DNA of 64,000 nt from Alphaproteobacteria bacterium (GCA_020632915.1 JACKEP010000014.1:104609-168608), one strand, 5' to 3'; numbered from the stretch's first letter, positions 25,550 through 34,641 are shown. Numbers and translations are program-made. Notes: generated by a model from the sequence alone, not told the origin.

Positions 25550-26979
25550 GTCCGGCCCGCCGCGCGCTGCTCCTCCTGCCGCTGGTCGCCACGGTGCTGC
25601 TCGGCGGCGGCGCCACGGTGGGCTGGCGACGCGACGGCGGCGGCACGTGGCCCGGCGCCACACCCGCCACGTCCTGGTCGGCCACCGAGCACGTCGCGTG
25701 GTCCACCCCGATCGCCCAGTGGTCGAACGCCTCGCCGGTGCTCGCGGGCGACCTGGTGTGCGTCTGCGCCGAGCCCACCACGCTGGTGTGCGTCGACAAG
25801 GCCACCGGCGCCGTCCGCTGGACCGCCAGCCACGCCATCGTCGACGCCGTCCCCGCCGACCAGCGCGCCGCCGTCGCGCAGGCCATCGCCGACAAGGACC
25901 GCCTGCAGGCCGAGTACACCAGCGTCCGCGCCGAGTACGGCAAGGTGCTCCGCCGCGCGCGCTCCGCCGGCGACCCTGCGCTCACCGCCCAGTCCGAGGA
26001 GATGGCCGCGCGCATCGACGCGCTCAAGGCGCAGCTGGAGGCCATCCCCGAGTACCGCACGCCCGCCGACCAGGACATGATCGGCTGGTCGTCGCCCACG
26101 CCCGTGTCCGACGGCAAGGGGGTCTACGCGCTCTACGCCAACGGCGTGGTCGCCGCCCACGAGCTCGACGGCACGCTGCGCTGGTCCCACTGGCAGGGCC
26201 CCCGGCTCGACCGCATGCTCGGCTGGGACGAAGGGCAGTCGGCGTCGCCCGTGCTGGTCGACGGCGTGCTGGTGGTGCCGTTCCGCGCGCTCACCGGCAT
26301 CGACGCCCGCACCGGCGCCGTGCTGTGGACGGGCGAGCCGTGGCCCCACTTCGGCGCCCCCACCCCGATGACGATCGGCGGCACCGGCGTGGTGGTCACC
26401 CCCAGCGGCCGCGTGGTGCGCGCCCGCGACGGCAAGGTGCTCGCCGAGGGCCTCGCCGACATGTGGTACGTCGCCCCGGTGGTCGACGGCGACACCGTCC
26501 TGTTCTTCGAGGCCCGCGCCGCTGCGCAGATCAAGAAGGACGGCGGCGTCCGCCTCAAGGCCTACCGGATCGGCCCGGTCACCGGCGACACCGTGAAGAC
26601 CGAGGCGCTGTGGACGGCCATGGTGCCCGAGACCGAGGTCTACTACGCCGCCCCCGTCGTGCTCGGCGACCACATCCACGTGCTGTCGTCGGCCGGCTCG
26701 CTCGTCACGCTCGACCGGGCCACGGGTGCCGTCCTCGGCACCGAGGCGCTCACCGGCCTGCGCCCCACCGTGTTCTACGCGAGCCCGTCGGCGGCCGGCG
26801 GCCGGCTCTACCTCACCGACGAGTCCGGCCGCACCGCCGTGCTCTCGTCGGGGCCGAAGCCTGCGCTGGAAGGCGTGAACACCACCTTCCCGTCCCGCGC
26901 CTCGCTCACCTTCGACGGCTCCCGCATCTACATGCGCACCCGCCAGGGGCTCATGGCCATCGACGGCGGCGGTCAGTAG
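25546..26979 (+). CDS. PQQ-like beta-propeller protein with coiled-coil insertion
   Basis: A 477-residue exported protein with an N-terminal signal or anchor helix. The first blade ends in CVDKATGAVRW. A strongly helical, charged insertion (about residues 105-165, rich in Ala, Glu, Lys and Gln) follows and looks like a coiled coil. Further blades come after it (GIDARTGAVLW, TLDRATGAVLG). Insertion of a coiled coil between propeller blades is unusual among the three propellers of this window and may mediate oligomerisation. The start overlaps the stop of the FGE-fold gene (ATGA). The end overlaps the convergent lipoprotein gene by 7 bp. Confidence 0.8.
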   Translation: MSPARRALLLLPLVATVLLGGGATVGWRRDGGGTWPGATPATSWSATEHVAWSTPIAQWSNASPVLAGDLVCVCAEPTTLVCVDKATGAVRWTASHAIVDAVPADQRAAVAQAIADKDRLQAEYTSVRAEYGKVLRRARSAGDPALTAQSEEMAARIDALKAQLEAIPEYRTPADQDMIGWSSPTPVSDGKGVYALYANGVVAAHELDGTLRWSHWQGPRLDRMLGWDEGQSASPVLVDGVLVVPFRALTGIDARTGAVLWTGEPWPHFGAPTPMTIGGTGVVVTPSGRVVRARDGKVLAEGLADMWYVAPVVDGDTVLFFEARAAAQIKKDGGVRLKAYRIGPVTGDTVKTEALWTAMVPETEVYYAAPVVLGDHIHVLSSAGSLVTLDRATGAVLGTEALTGLRPTVFYASPSAAGGRLYLTDESGRTAVLSSGPKPALEGVNTTFPSRASLTFDGSRIYMRTRQGLMAIDGGGQ

Positions 26980-27968
26980 TCCACGAGCCAGAACCCCACG
27001 AGGCCGTCCTTGCCGCCCTGCTGCAGGTGGGCGAGCGCCTCCTGGGACGCAGCGTGGCGGTGTTCGAGGTCGGTGATCCACCCGCTGACGACGCGATCCG
27101 CGGCGGCCGGCAGGTGCACGCGGTCGCGGGTGGCGCGGAGGTTGTCGAGGTCGGCACCGATGCCGTTGCGGTAGGCCCGCTCGATGACGCCGTGGAGGTT
27201 CTTGGCGGCCTCGTCCCAGCCGTCGGCCGCGAGCCGCTCGGCGGGCACGGTGATCTCGACGATCGCGTCGGCGCCGTCGGACACGACGGCCTGCTCTTCG
27301 CTCTTGCCCAGCCCGTCGGGCCCGTCGACGATGGCCAGCAGCGGACAGGGCGCGAAGGCGACACCCTCGGCGGTGAACCGGCCCAGCGCGTTGGCGACGA
27401 CGGGCTCGCCCGGCTCGCAGCCGCGCACCGTGGCGCCGCCGATCGGGTTGCCCTCCGGATCCTGGACCACGCCGAGGATCTGGTAGTGCTTGATGTCGCG
27501 GACGGTGCACTCGGTCCAGCCGCTGCGCCCGGCGTCGTGCCACACCACCTGGGCGACGGTGTGGTCGGACCGTCGGACGATGGCCTTGCCGTCCGGGGCG
27601 GGGGCGGCCGCCGCGAACCAGCCGTCGGTGACGGTGGGGCCGAGCAGCCACGTCAGCTCGGGACCGAGACGGATGGCCGACAGCGGGCCCGCGCCGAGAT
27701 CGACCTCGGCGGGCACCGCGCAGCGGATCCACCGCCCCTCGGGGTAGAGCGTCTCGATCGCGACGGCGACGGGCTCGGGCATCTGCCCCCGTCCGACGCC
27801 CACGAAGTCGCCCGCAGGCGACGGCGGCTTGTCGGGCACAGGGAGGTCGGGCACCGGCGTGAGCTGGCCCGCGTCGGGTTCGGGCGCCGACGCGCCGCCC
27901 CCACATCCGAGCGCACCCGCGAGCACCGTCGTCACCACCGCAAGACCGACCCCACCACGCACGTGCAT
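26973..27968 (-). CDS. Lipoprotein with carboxypeptidase-regulatory-like domain
   Basis: A 331-residue predicted lipoprotein: lipobox LGCG preceded by VVTTVLAGA, then a Pro/Asp linker. In the middle, GVVQDPEGNPIGGATV with ANALGRFTAEGV matches the Ig-like carboxypeptidase regulatory fold. The C-terminal part is helical. ATG at 27968 is chosen over 28055 because the signal peptide starts there. TACGAT on the minus strand (27992-27997) could be a -10. Function unknown; presumably envelope-bound. Confidence 0.7.
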   Translation of the reverse strand: MHVRGGVGLAVVTTVLAGALGCGGGASAPEPDAGQLTPVPDLPVPDKPPSPAGDFVGVGRGQMPEPVAVAIETLYPEGRWIRCAVPAEVDLGAGPLSAIRLGPELTWLLGPTVTDGWFAAAAPAPDGKAIVRRSDHTVAQVVWHDAGRSGWTECTVRDIKHYQILGVVQDPEGNPIGGATVRGCEPGEPVVANALGRFTAEGVAFAPCPLLAIVDGPDGLGKSEEQAVVSDGADAIVEITVPAERLAADGWDEAAKNLHGVIERAYRNGIGADLDNLRATRDRVHLPAAADRVVSGWITDLEHRHAASQEALAHLQQGGKDGLVGFWLVDY

Positions 27969-28051
27969 GCCACCGCCTTCGTTGCCCCGGCATCGTAGCG
28001 CGTCCGCGGGGGTGCAGGCCCGCCGCGTCCCCTCGGTTGGCGCCGCCGGCG

Positions 28052-29236
28052 TCACCGCGCGGGGCCGGGAGCCGCGGGCACCGCGAACGCCTCGCTCTCC
28101 ACCCAGATCCGCTGATCGCCCTGGTAGTGCTCGAGCTCGGCCATCACCTGCGCGTGCCCCGGGTAGCGCACGACGATGTCGACCCAGGTCCCGGCGCAGT
28201 CGAGCCGGATCCGCTGGCGCTCACCGGGCTCGGGGTGCGCGAAGAACCACGACGCGTCGGCCGCGGCGAGCACCACGGCGGTCGCCTCGCACAGCAGCAC
28301 GTTGTCGGTGTCGAAGCTGGACCGGCACCAGCGCCCGCGGGCGCACACCGGCGTGCGGGCCATCTGGAAGCCGGCGGCGAGCACGTCGTCGAGCGCCAGG
28401 TCCGGATCGAGCCGGGACAGGCCCGCCTGGGCCGCGTCGCGCCAGCCCGGCGACGCCTCGGGGAGCACCGGGGGGTGCGTCGCCGCGCGGGCGGTCTCGA
28501 CGATGCGGCCGACGTCGCGCAGGTGGTCCCAGGTGGCGACGGTGGTGCCGTCGCAGAGCGGATCGGGCACCGTGGCCGCGTTGCGCGCGTACAGCGCCCG
28601 GTAGACGTCGGCGTGGGGACCGCAGGGGGCGACCAGGTCCGCGGGACGCCGACGGGCCGCATCCAGGACCTGCGGATCGGCCCCCCCCGCGAGCAGGGCG
28701 CGCACGCGGTCGAGATCGCCCCGCGCGGCGGCCAGGTGCAGCGCGGTGGAGCCGCTGGCGGTGGTGCGGGCGTCGATCCCCACCCCGGCGGCCACGAGCG
28801 TGGCCACCCAGGCGTCGGGCAGCCGGCCGCCGAGGCCGCGCGGATCGGCCAGCACGTGCAGCGCCGTCCAGCCCCCACCGGTCGTGGCCGTGGCCGACGC
28901 CCCGCGAGACAGGAGCAGGTCGACCATGTCGGTGTGGCCGGCAGCGAGGGCCACGAGCAGGGGCGTGGCCGTGTCGGACCAGGCCGGCACCTCGGCGCGC
29001 CCGTCCACCGGCGTGCCCTCGTCCAGCAGCGCCGCCACCACCCCGCGCGCGTGGGCCTGAACGGCCTGCACCAGCAGCGCGCCCCGGTCGTCCCTGGCGC
29101 GCAGGCTGCCGAGCAGCGCGGGCACGTCGTCCGCCGACACCGCCGCCGCGAGCGCGTCGGCGTGCTTGGTCCCAGCCCACGCCGACACGGACAGCCCGAG
29201 CGCCAGCGCGATCGCCAGCGGCCGGGATCCGCTCAC
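28052..29236 (-). CDS. Secreted ankyrin-repeat protein
   Basis: A 394-residue protein with a signal peptide (SRPLAIALALGLSVSAWA). About four ankyrin repeats lie in the first half, for example TPLLVALAAGHTDMVDLL, TALHVLADPRG and STALHLAAARGDLDRVRALL. The second half of unknown fold contains several Cys. Ankyrin repeats bind protein partners, and secretion places this one in the envelope. The GTG at 29236 overlaps the stop of the TfoX-like gene (GTGA), which fixes the start. Confidence 0.78.
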   Translation of the reverse strand: MSGSRPLAIALALGLSVSAWAGTKHADALAAAVSADDVPALLGSLRARDDRGALLVQAVQAHARGVVAALLDEGTPVDGRAEVPAWSDTATPLLVALAAGHTDMVDLLLSRGASATATTGGGWTALHVLADPRGLGGRLPDAWVATLVAAGVGIDARTTASGSTALHLAAARGDLDRVRALLAGGADPQVLDAARRRPADLVAPCGPHADVYRALYARNAATVPDPLCDGTTVATWDHLRDVGRIVETARAATHPPVLPEASPGWRDAAQAGLSRLDPDLALDDVLAAGFQMARTPVCARGRWCRSSFDTDNVLLCEATAVVLAAADASWFFAHPEPGERQRIRLDCAGTWVDIVVRYPGHAQVMAELEHYQGDQRIWVESEAFAVPAAPGPAR

Positions 29237-29643
29237 GACCCCGTCCCCTTCGGCGCCTTCGCAGCCTTCGCCACCTTCGGACGCGCCTTGCGGGGCGTCT
29301 TCGGTGCCTTGGGCGCCTTGGGGGGCAGGGAGCGCGCGTAGGCCAGGCCCATCGCCACCCAGTCGTCGAGGTCGCCGTCGCGTTCGGTGCCCTCCGGCTC
29401 GACGAACACCATCCCCCGCATCAGGCGACCGGTGAAGTCCATCGGGCGCGTGTGGGGACGACCGAGCGCGGTGTCCTGGTGGTCGACGCCGACGCGCACC
29501 ATGATCTCGTCGCGGACCACGCCGCCGACCATGTGGCCGTTGACCATGAAGCAGACGCCGCCGAACATCTTCTTCTCCTCGAAGCCGCCCCGGGCCGACA
29601 GGGCGCGGCGGACGCGCTCGGCGAGGTCCTCGTCGTAGGCCAT
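29233..29643 (-). CDS. TfoX N-domain protein with Lys/Pro/Ala-rich tail
   Basis: A 136-residue protein. The first hundred residues are a TfoX N-terminal domain (KKMFGGVCFMVNGHMVGGV, with IMVRVG following), the fold found in the competence regulator TfoX/Sxy and in many stand-alone proteins. The last 35 residues are a basic low-complexity tail of KAPKAPKTPRKARPK type, reminiscent of histone H1-like tails and likely to bind nucleic acid. The TfoX C-terminal helical domain is absent. ATG with an excellent GGGAGG site. A link to the comEC gene 6 kb away is possible but unproven. Confidence 0.82.
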   Translation of the reverse strand: MAYDEDLAERVRRALSARGGFEEKKMFGGVCFMVNGHMVGGVVRDEIMVRVGVDHQDTALGRPHTRPMDFTGRLMRGMVFVEPEGTERDGDLDDWVAMGLAYARSLPPKAPKAPKTPRKARPKVAKAAKAPKGTGS

Positions 29644-29672
29644 GCTCACCTCCCGCCGGAGGATAGCGCCGT

Positions 29673-30623
29673 TCACGCCCCTGGCGCGGGCCAGGTGACC
29701 GGGTGGGTCGGTCGGTAGCCCAACACCTCGGCCGCGCGGCGTCCGTCGAGCACGCCGTTGAAGTGGAGCAGGTGGCGGTTGACGTCGTAGCGGAAGCTCC
29801 GGTCGGAGACCGCCGCGCGCAGGCGGTAGAGCGGGCCGAGCAGGGGACCGGGGACGGGGAGCGCGTCGCGACCGGACAGGCGGATCGCCGACGACAGCGG
29901 CAGGACGTCGGCGCCGCCGATGTTGAACACCCCACCCGCGCCGTGCGTGACCGCGGCGCGCAGCGCGGCCACCGCGTCGGCCACCGACAGCACCTCGATC
30001 ATCGGGTCGAAGCCCGCCGGACGCAGGCACACCCGTCCCGACAGGTAGTCCCAGAGCTGGGAGCCGACGTCGGGGGCCAGCAGCTCCGCGCAGCGCAGCA
30101 CGGCCACCCGCACGCGCCCCGTCCCCATGTGCGCGCAGGCGGTCACGTCGGCCTCCACCCGGTCCCGCACCCACTGGGGCGCGCGCGGCGACAGCTCGAG
30201 CGGCGCGTCCTCGCGGAACACGTCGGCCTGGTCGGTGCGGTTCTTGTAGACGAGCACCGAGCTGCGGTGGACGAACGTGCGCACCGACGGCAGGTCGTCG
30301 GCGAGCCGCAGCATCAGCCGGGTGGCGTCGACGTGCAGGCGGTGGACCCGTCCCCCTTCCCGGCGCGCGTCGCGGTGGGCGGCGAGGTGGACCACCGCGG
30401 ACACGCCCAGCCGCCGCACCGGCCCGAACAGCAGGCTGCGCACGTGGCGGGGTCGGGTGAGGTCGACGCGCTGGTAGTCCACGCCGGCGGGGAGCACGTC
30501 CGCAGCGAGCTCGTCGGCCTCGACGCCCACGCACAGCACCGGCCCGTCGTCGTGGGCGCGCAGGTCGGCGGCGAGCGCCGCGCCGAGGGGTGTGGTGGCG
30601 CCGCTGATCAGCACACCGCTCAC
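29673..30623 (-). CDS. Extended-SDR/NAD-dependent epimerase-like protein, atypical active site
   Basis: A 316-residue Rossmann protein. The nucleotide motif is SGATTPLGAAL near the N terminus, with VVHLAAHRD and HRSSVLVYKN as the expected strands. The YxxxK catalytic pair should follow some twenty residues later, but that position reads WVRDRVEAD (Trp and Arg instead of Tyr and Lys). The protein may therefore bind dinucleotide or a sugar nucleotide without the usual catalysis. The GTG start overlaps the acyltransferase stop by four bases (GTGA). Confidence 0.75.
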   Translation of the reverse strand: MSGVLISGATTPLGAALAADLRAHDDGPVLCVGVEADELAADVLPAGVDYQRVDLTRPRHVRSLLFGPVRRLGVSAVVHLAAHRDARREGGRVHRLHVDATRLMLRLADDLPSVRTFVHRSSVLVYKNRTDQADVFREDAPLELSPRAPQWVRDRVEADVTACAHMGTGRVRVAVLRCAELLAPDVGSQLWDYLSGRVCLRPAGFDPMIEVLSVADAVAALRAAVTHGAGGVFNIGGADVLPLSSAIRLSGRDALPVPGPLLGPLYRLRAAVSDRSFRYDVNRHLLHFNGVLDGRRAAEVLGYRPTHPVTWPAPGA

Positions 30624-31531
30624 GCGAACACCCCCGTGCGGGCGCGCAGCCCCTGGTGGATCAGCTGGTGGACGGCGGCGCGGCTCTGGGCCGCCACCTG
30701 GGCCACCACCTCCGGATCGTGGGCGTCGTCGGGCGACCAGCGCTCGGCGACGCGGATCGGCGGTCCGTACCAGAGGTGCAGGTGCACGGGCAGCGGCAGC
30801 GGCGAGGCCGGGATGGGCAGGAACGGCGCACCGAAGGCGTGCAGCCACGCCAGGCGACCGAGCTGGGGCAACTGCTCCTCGGCGCCGATCACCGCGAGCG
30901 GCACGATCGTGGCACCGTGACGCAGCGCGAGCTCGGCGTGACCGTGCGTCCACCGCTGCAGCTCGTAGCGCTTGTCCCACCCCTTGCCGATGCCGGCCGT
31001 GCCCTCGGGGAACACGACGATCACCTCGCCGTGGTCGAGCAGATCGTGGAAGTTCGCGCGGCTTCCGCCGATGGCGCCGGCGCGGGTGAACACCGTGTTG
31101 ACCACCGGCATCCGGCCCACGAAGTAGTCGACGACGGCGCGCGGCACGCGCGGCACCGGGCTGCGGCGCAGGATGTCGGCGCAGATCATCAGCCCGTCGA
31201 GCGGCAGCGTGCCGGAGTGGTTGGCGACGACCACCACGGGGCCCGTGGTCGGCAGGTGCCCGATGCCGTGGGAGCTGACGCGGAACCAGTGGTGGTAGAG
31301 CACGTGCGACAGCGCCAGCCCGAACGCCAGCCCGCCCCGCGACATGCCGTAGGCGTCGTAGCCGTGGCCGAGGTCGCGCAGCGGCATCGCGTCGACCCGG
31401 GCGAGCTCGTCGACCGGCACGACCCAGCGGGCCACCGCGCGCCCATCGGGGAGCTTGGGCAGCCACGGGCCCGCGCCGCCGGTGAGGCGACGTCGGACAC
31501 GGGACAGCAGGGAGGCGCGCGCGTCGGTCAT
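30620..31531 (-). CDS. Lysophospholipid acyltransferase-family protein (PlsC-like)
   Basis: A 303-residue membrane-associated acyltransferase. Block I is NHSGTLPLD, with the His of the family and an Asp six residues further than in classical HX4D. Block III is FPEGTAGIGKGW and block IV is IVPLAVIG. It would transfer an acyl chain to a lysophospholipid or similar glycerolipid at the inner membrane. ATG at 31531. The gene is translationally coupled to the SDR-like gene downstream and lies 41 bp after the ETF:quinone oxidoreductase. Confidence 0.82.
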   Translation of the reverse strand: MTDARASLLSRVRRRLTGGAGPWLPKLPDGRAVARWVVPVDELARVDAMPLRDLGHGYDAYGMSRGGLAFGLALSHVLYHHWFRVSSHGIGHLPTTGPVVVVANHSGTLPLDGLMICADILRRSPVPRVPRAVVDYFVGRMPVVNTVFTRAGAIGGSRANFHDLLDHGEVIVVFPEGTAGIGKGWDKRYELQRWTHGHAELALRHGATIVPLAVIGAEEQLPQLGRLAWLHAFGAPFLPIPASPLPLPVHLHLWYGPPIRVAERWSPDDAHDPEVVAQVAAQSRAAVHQLIHQGLRARTGVFA

Positions 31532-31572
31532 GCCGGCACGGCCTGCACGGGCCGTACCAGCGCCCGCGCGCC

Positions 31573-33261
31573 TCACATGATGGCGTACTCGGGACCGTCG
31601 CCGCCCTTGGGCGGCACCCAGGTGATCACCTGGTAGGGGTCGCGGATGTCGCACGTCTTGCAGTGGACGCAGTTCGAGAAGTCGACGCGCATCTCCTGGC
31701 GGCCGGTCTCGGCGTTGTCGACCATGTTGTAGACCTGGGCCGGGCAGAAGCGCGTGCAGGGGTTGCCGTACTCCTCCTTGCACGTCGTGGCGCAGATCTC
31801 GGTGTCGACGATCTTGAGGTGGGCCGGCTGGTGCTCGTCGTGGGTGGTGCCCGACAGGTAGACGTCGGACAGCTTGTCGAGCAGGTAGGTGCCGTCGAAC
31901 ACGAGCTTGCTGTCGAGCTGGGGGCCGGCCGCGTAGTAGGTGCGCAGCTGCTGCATGTGCTCGTAGTCGGGCGTGAACGGCTTGATGTCGGCGCCCGGTC
32001 CGAAGAAGTACATCATGCCCGTCTTGATCATGCCGGAGAGGAAGCCGCCCTCGAAGTTGGCGTGCATGTTCTTGCTCATCTCCATCTCGGCGCGGACCCA
32101 GCTGCTGTCGAGCCGCTGCTTGTACAGCTCGAGCACGCTGGCGGTGGCCTCGCCGCGGCACATCGCCTCGAAGGCCGCCTCGGCCGCGAGCATCCCCGAC
32201 TTCATCGACAGGTGGATGCCCTTGATGCGGAACGGGTTGAGGAAGCTGGCGCTGTCGCCCACGATCATCGCGCCGTCGGTGTAGAGCTTGGGGATGCTGC
32301 CCCAGCCGCCGATGGTGACCGTCTTGGCGCCGTACTTGACCACCTTGCCCTTGCCGAGGATGCCCTTGACGTAGGGGTGGGTCTTGAGCTTCTGGAGCAG
32401 CTCGTGGCAGTCCATGAGCGGGTCCTTGGCGTCGAGGGCGACCAGCAAGCCCAAGCACGCCTTGTCGCCCTCCATGCTGTAGAGGAACCAGCCGCCGAAC
32501 GTCTTCATGTCGAGCGGGTAGCCCAGGCCGTGGATGGCGAAGCCCTCGGTGATCGTGCCCGGGGGCAGCTCGAAGACCTCCTTGCAGCCGATCTCGTAGG
32601 CCATCGGGTTGCTGTCGCGGTCGAGCTGGCGACGCTCGATGAGCTTGCGGGCCAGGTGGCCGCGGGGGCCCTCGCCCAGGATGGTGACCGGCGACGTCAG
32701 GTCCATGCCCGGCTCGAAGTTGTCGAGGGGCTCGCCGTCGTGGCCGATGCCCTTGTCGCCGGTGCGCACGCCGCGGACGGCGTCGCCGTCCCACAGCAGG
32801 TCGGCGCCGGCGAACTCGGGGAACACCATCACGCCCTTCTCCTCGGCGATCTCGCCGAGCCACGCGCACAGCCGGCCCAGGCTGACGATGGGCTTGCCGT
32901 GGTTGTTCATTTCGGGCGGCACCCACGGGGCCTTGATCGCGCCGCCGTTGGTGAGGAAGACCATGTCGTCGCGCGCGACGAAGCGCTCGACGGGGAAGTC
33001 GCTGCGCTCCCGCCAGTCGGGGATGAGCTCGTCCAGCGCCTTCGGATCGAGCACCGCGCCCGAGAGCTGGTGGGCGCCGATGCGCGAGCCCTTCTCGAGC
33101 AGCGCGATCGTGGGCTCCTCGAAGACCTCGCCCTCCTTCCGGCCCTCGGAGACGTCCTCGTTGTGCTTGGCGATCAGGTTCATGAGGTGGATCGCACCGG
33201 CCAGGTTGGCCGGGCCCGCACCCACGAACAGCACGTCGACGGGCATCTCCTCGCGTTCCAT
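31573..33261 (-). CDS. Electron transfer flavoprotein:quinone oxidoreductase
   Basis: A 562-residue flavo-iron-sulfur protein that passes electrons from reduced ETF to the membrane quinone pool, linking fatty-acid and amino-acid oxidation to respiration. The FAD motif FVGAGPANLAGAI lies near residue 12. The central GSIPKLYTDGAMIVGDSASF segment and the ubiquinone-loop-like hydrophobic region are present. The C-terminal ferredoxin-like part carries Cys in CATTCKEEYGNPCTRFCP and CVHCKTCDIRDP, which bind the 4Fe-4S cluster. Length is normal. The ATG at 33261 has GGAGG upstream. The etfAB genes are not in the window. Confidence 0.95.
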   Translation of the reverse strand: MEREEMPVDVLFVGAGPANLAGAIHLMNLIAKHNEDVSEGRKEGEVFEEPTIALLEKGSRIGAHQLSGAVLDPKALDELIPDWRERSDFPVERFVARDDMVFLTNGGAIKAPWVPPEMNNHGKPIVSLGRLCAWLGEIAEEKGVMVFPEFAGADLLWDGDAVRGVRTGDKGIGHDGEPLDNFEPGMDLTSPVTILGEGPRGHLARKLIERRQLDRDSNPMAYEIGCKEVFELPPGTITEGFAIHGLGYPLDMKTFGGWFLYSMEGDKACLGLLVALDAKDPLMDCHELLQKLKTHPYVKGILGKGKVVKYGAKTVTIGGWGSIPKLYTDGAMIVGDSASFLNPFRIKGIHLSMKSGMLAAEAAFEAMCRGEATASVLELYKQRLDSSWVRAEMEMSKNMHANFEGGFLSGMIKTGMMYFFGPGADIKPFTPDYEHMQQLRTYYAAGPQLDSKLVFDGTYLLDKLSDVYLSGTTHDEHQPAHLKIVDTEICATTCKEEYGNPCTRFCPAQVYNMVDNAETGRQEMRVDFSNCVHCKTCDIRDPYQVITWVPPKGGDGPEYAIM

Positions 33262-33302
33262 CACCACCTCCGGACGTGGCGCGTCGCCACGGTGGCCGCG
33301 TC

Positions 33303-33308
33303 CTAACC
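33303..33308 (-). promoter_or_regulatory. GGTTAG element upstream of ETF:quinone oxidoreductase
   Basis: GGTTAG on the minus strand about 42 bp upstream of the start codon. One of several occurrences of this hexamer before genes in the window. Confidence 0.3.
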
Positions 33309-33407
33309 GCTCCGGGCGCGCTGCGAAGGTCGGTGGAACACGTTGCAGCGGGGGCGCGTTGCCCGCGGGGCGAGCGCCCGCTATCGGCCTGCGACCGAGG
33401 ACATGCC

Positions 33408-33977
33408 GTGGCAACGAAGCGCGTGTGGTTCTGGCCGGTGCTGCTGGGCACCCTCGCCCTCGACCAGGCCACGAAGATGTGGGTGTTCCTGAACCTGCGG
33501 GAGCGCGTCGACCAGATCGACGTCATCCCCCACTGGCTCGGCATCATCCACGCGCAGAACCCGGCCGCGGCGTTCGGCTTCCTCGACGGCTTCGCCGGGC
33601 GCTACGTCGTGTTCGCCGTGTTCACCGTGCTCGCGGTGGGGATGTTGTTCGAGATGTACCGGCGCCTGCCGCGCACCGACACGCTGACGGCGTCGGCGCT
33701 GGCGCTGGTGCTCGGTGGGGTGGTCGGCAACGCGATCGACCGGGTCCACAAGCGCACCGTCACCGACTTCGTCCGCTTCTACACCGACGACCCCGCCACC
33801 AAGGCGTGGCTGCGCGAGCACGTCGGCATGACCGAGTGGCCCGCGTTCAACGTGGCCGACAGCACCTTGCTCGTCGGGGTGATCGCGCTGCTGCTGCTCA
33901 CGCTGTTCCGCGAGGAGGACGACGCCCTCGCCGACGACGGCACCGGTCCCGGCCGGGGGCCGGACGCCACGGCCTGA
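33408..33977 (+). CDS. lspA: Lipoprotein signal peptidase II, first copy
   Basis: A 189-residue inner-membrane aspartic peptidase that cleaves signal peptides of diacylated prolipoproteins. Four membrane helices are seen. LDQATK near residue 18, NPAAAFGFL (51-59), GNAIDRV with catalytic Asp111 and FNVADSTL with catalytic Asp151 are all present. The loop between the two Asp motifs is longer than in E. coli LspA (TDDPATKAWLREHVGMTEW). GTG start with GAGG. It is the first of a tandem lspA-lspA-lgt-lgt block. Its C-terminal tail is short and acidic. Confidence 0.92.
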   Translation: MATKRVWFWPVLLGTLALDQATKMWVFLNLRERVDQIDVIPHWLGIIHAQNPAAAFGFLDGFAGRYVVFAVFTVLAVGMLFEMYRRLPRTDTLTASALALVLGGVVGNAIDRVHKRTVTDFVRFYTDDPATKAWLREHVGMTEWPAFNVADSTLLVGVIALLLLTLFREEDDALADDGTGPGRGPDATA

Positions 33978-33983
33978 CGGCCG

Positions 33984-33989
33984 GGTTAC
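33984..33989 (+). promoter_or_regulatory. GGTTAC element between the lspA copies
   Basis: GGTTAC lies 65 bp upstream of the second lspA, in a 76-bp spacer. It may give that copy its own promoter. Confidence 0.25.
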
Positions 33990-34053
33990 GACGACCGACC
34001 GCGCGTCCCGTCGGGACGCACGCGCCACGCCACCGGCGCGCCTGGAGCCCTCC

Positions 34054-34641
34054 GTGTCCCGCAACGCCAAGCTGTTCTGGCTGATGTTCGCGATCTTCCT
34101 GGTGCTCGACCAGGCCAGCAAGATCTGGATCTACACGAACCTCGCCGAGGGCCCCGGCGGCGACGTCATCCAGGTGATCCCCGGCTGGTTCGATCTCGTC
34201 CACGCCGAGAACCCGGGCGCGGCCTTCAGCCTGCTGCGCACCTTCGAGTACCGCCACCTCGTGTTCCTCGCGTTCACGGTGGTGGCGATCTGGGTCATCT
34301 GGGACCAGTTCAAGCGACTGCGCGAGCACGACGCGTGGATGTCGCTCGCCCTGGGTCTCATCGCGTCCGGTGCGGTCGGCAACGCCATCGACCGCGTCTA
34401 CAAGCGCACCGTCACCGACTTCCTGCGCCTGCACGTCGAGGCGCCGTCGTGGCGGCAGTGGCTGATCGACACGTTCGGCACCAACGAGTACCCGTCGTTC
34501 AACATCGCCGACAGCGCGCTGCTCGTGGGCGTGGCGATCTTCTTCTTCGCCAGCCTCGCCGCCGACCGCGCCGCCAAGGCGGACAAGGCCGGGAAGGCCG
34601 AGAAGGCCACGGCGTCCGAGCACCCGGTCACCACGGACTGA
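34054..34641 (+). CDS. lspA: Lipoprotein signal peptidase II, second copy
   Basis: A 195-residue second LspA with the same architecture: LDQASK (18-23), NPGAAFSLL (53-61), GNAIDRV with Asp113 and FNIADSAL with Asp153. Its inter-motif loop has the same length class as the first copy, so the copies arose from one ancestor. The sequences are clearly diverged, and the C-terminal tail here is Lys/Ala-rich (AKADKAGKAEKA) instead of acidic. All catalytic residues are intact, so both copies should work, perhaps on different lipoprotein sets. GTG start preceded by GGAG. Confidence 0.92.
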   Translation: MSRNAKLFWLMFAIFLVLDQASKIWIYTNLAEGPGGDVIQVIPGWFDLVHAENPGAAFSLLRTFEYRHLVFLAFTVVAIWVIWDQFKRLREHDAWMSLALGLIASGAVGNAIDRVYKRTVTDFLRLHVEAPSWRQWLIDTFGTNEYPSFNIADSALLVGVAIFFFASLAADRAAKADKAGKAEKATASEHPVTTD

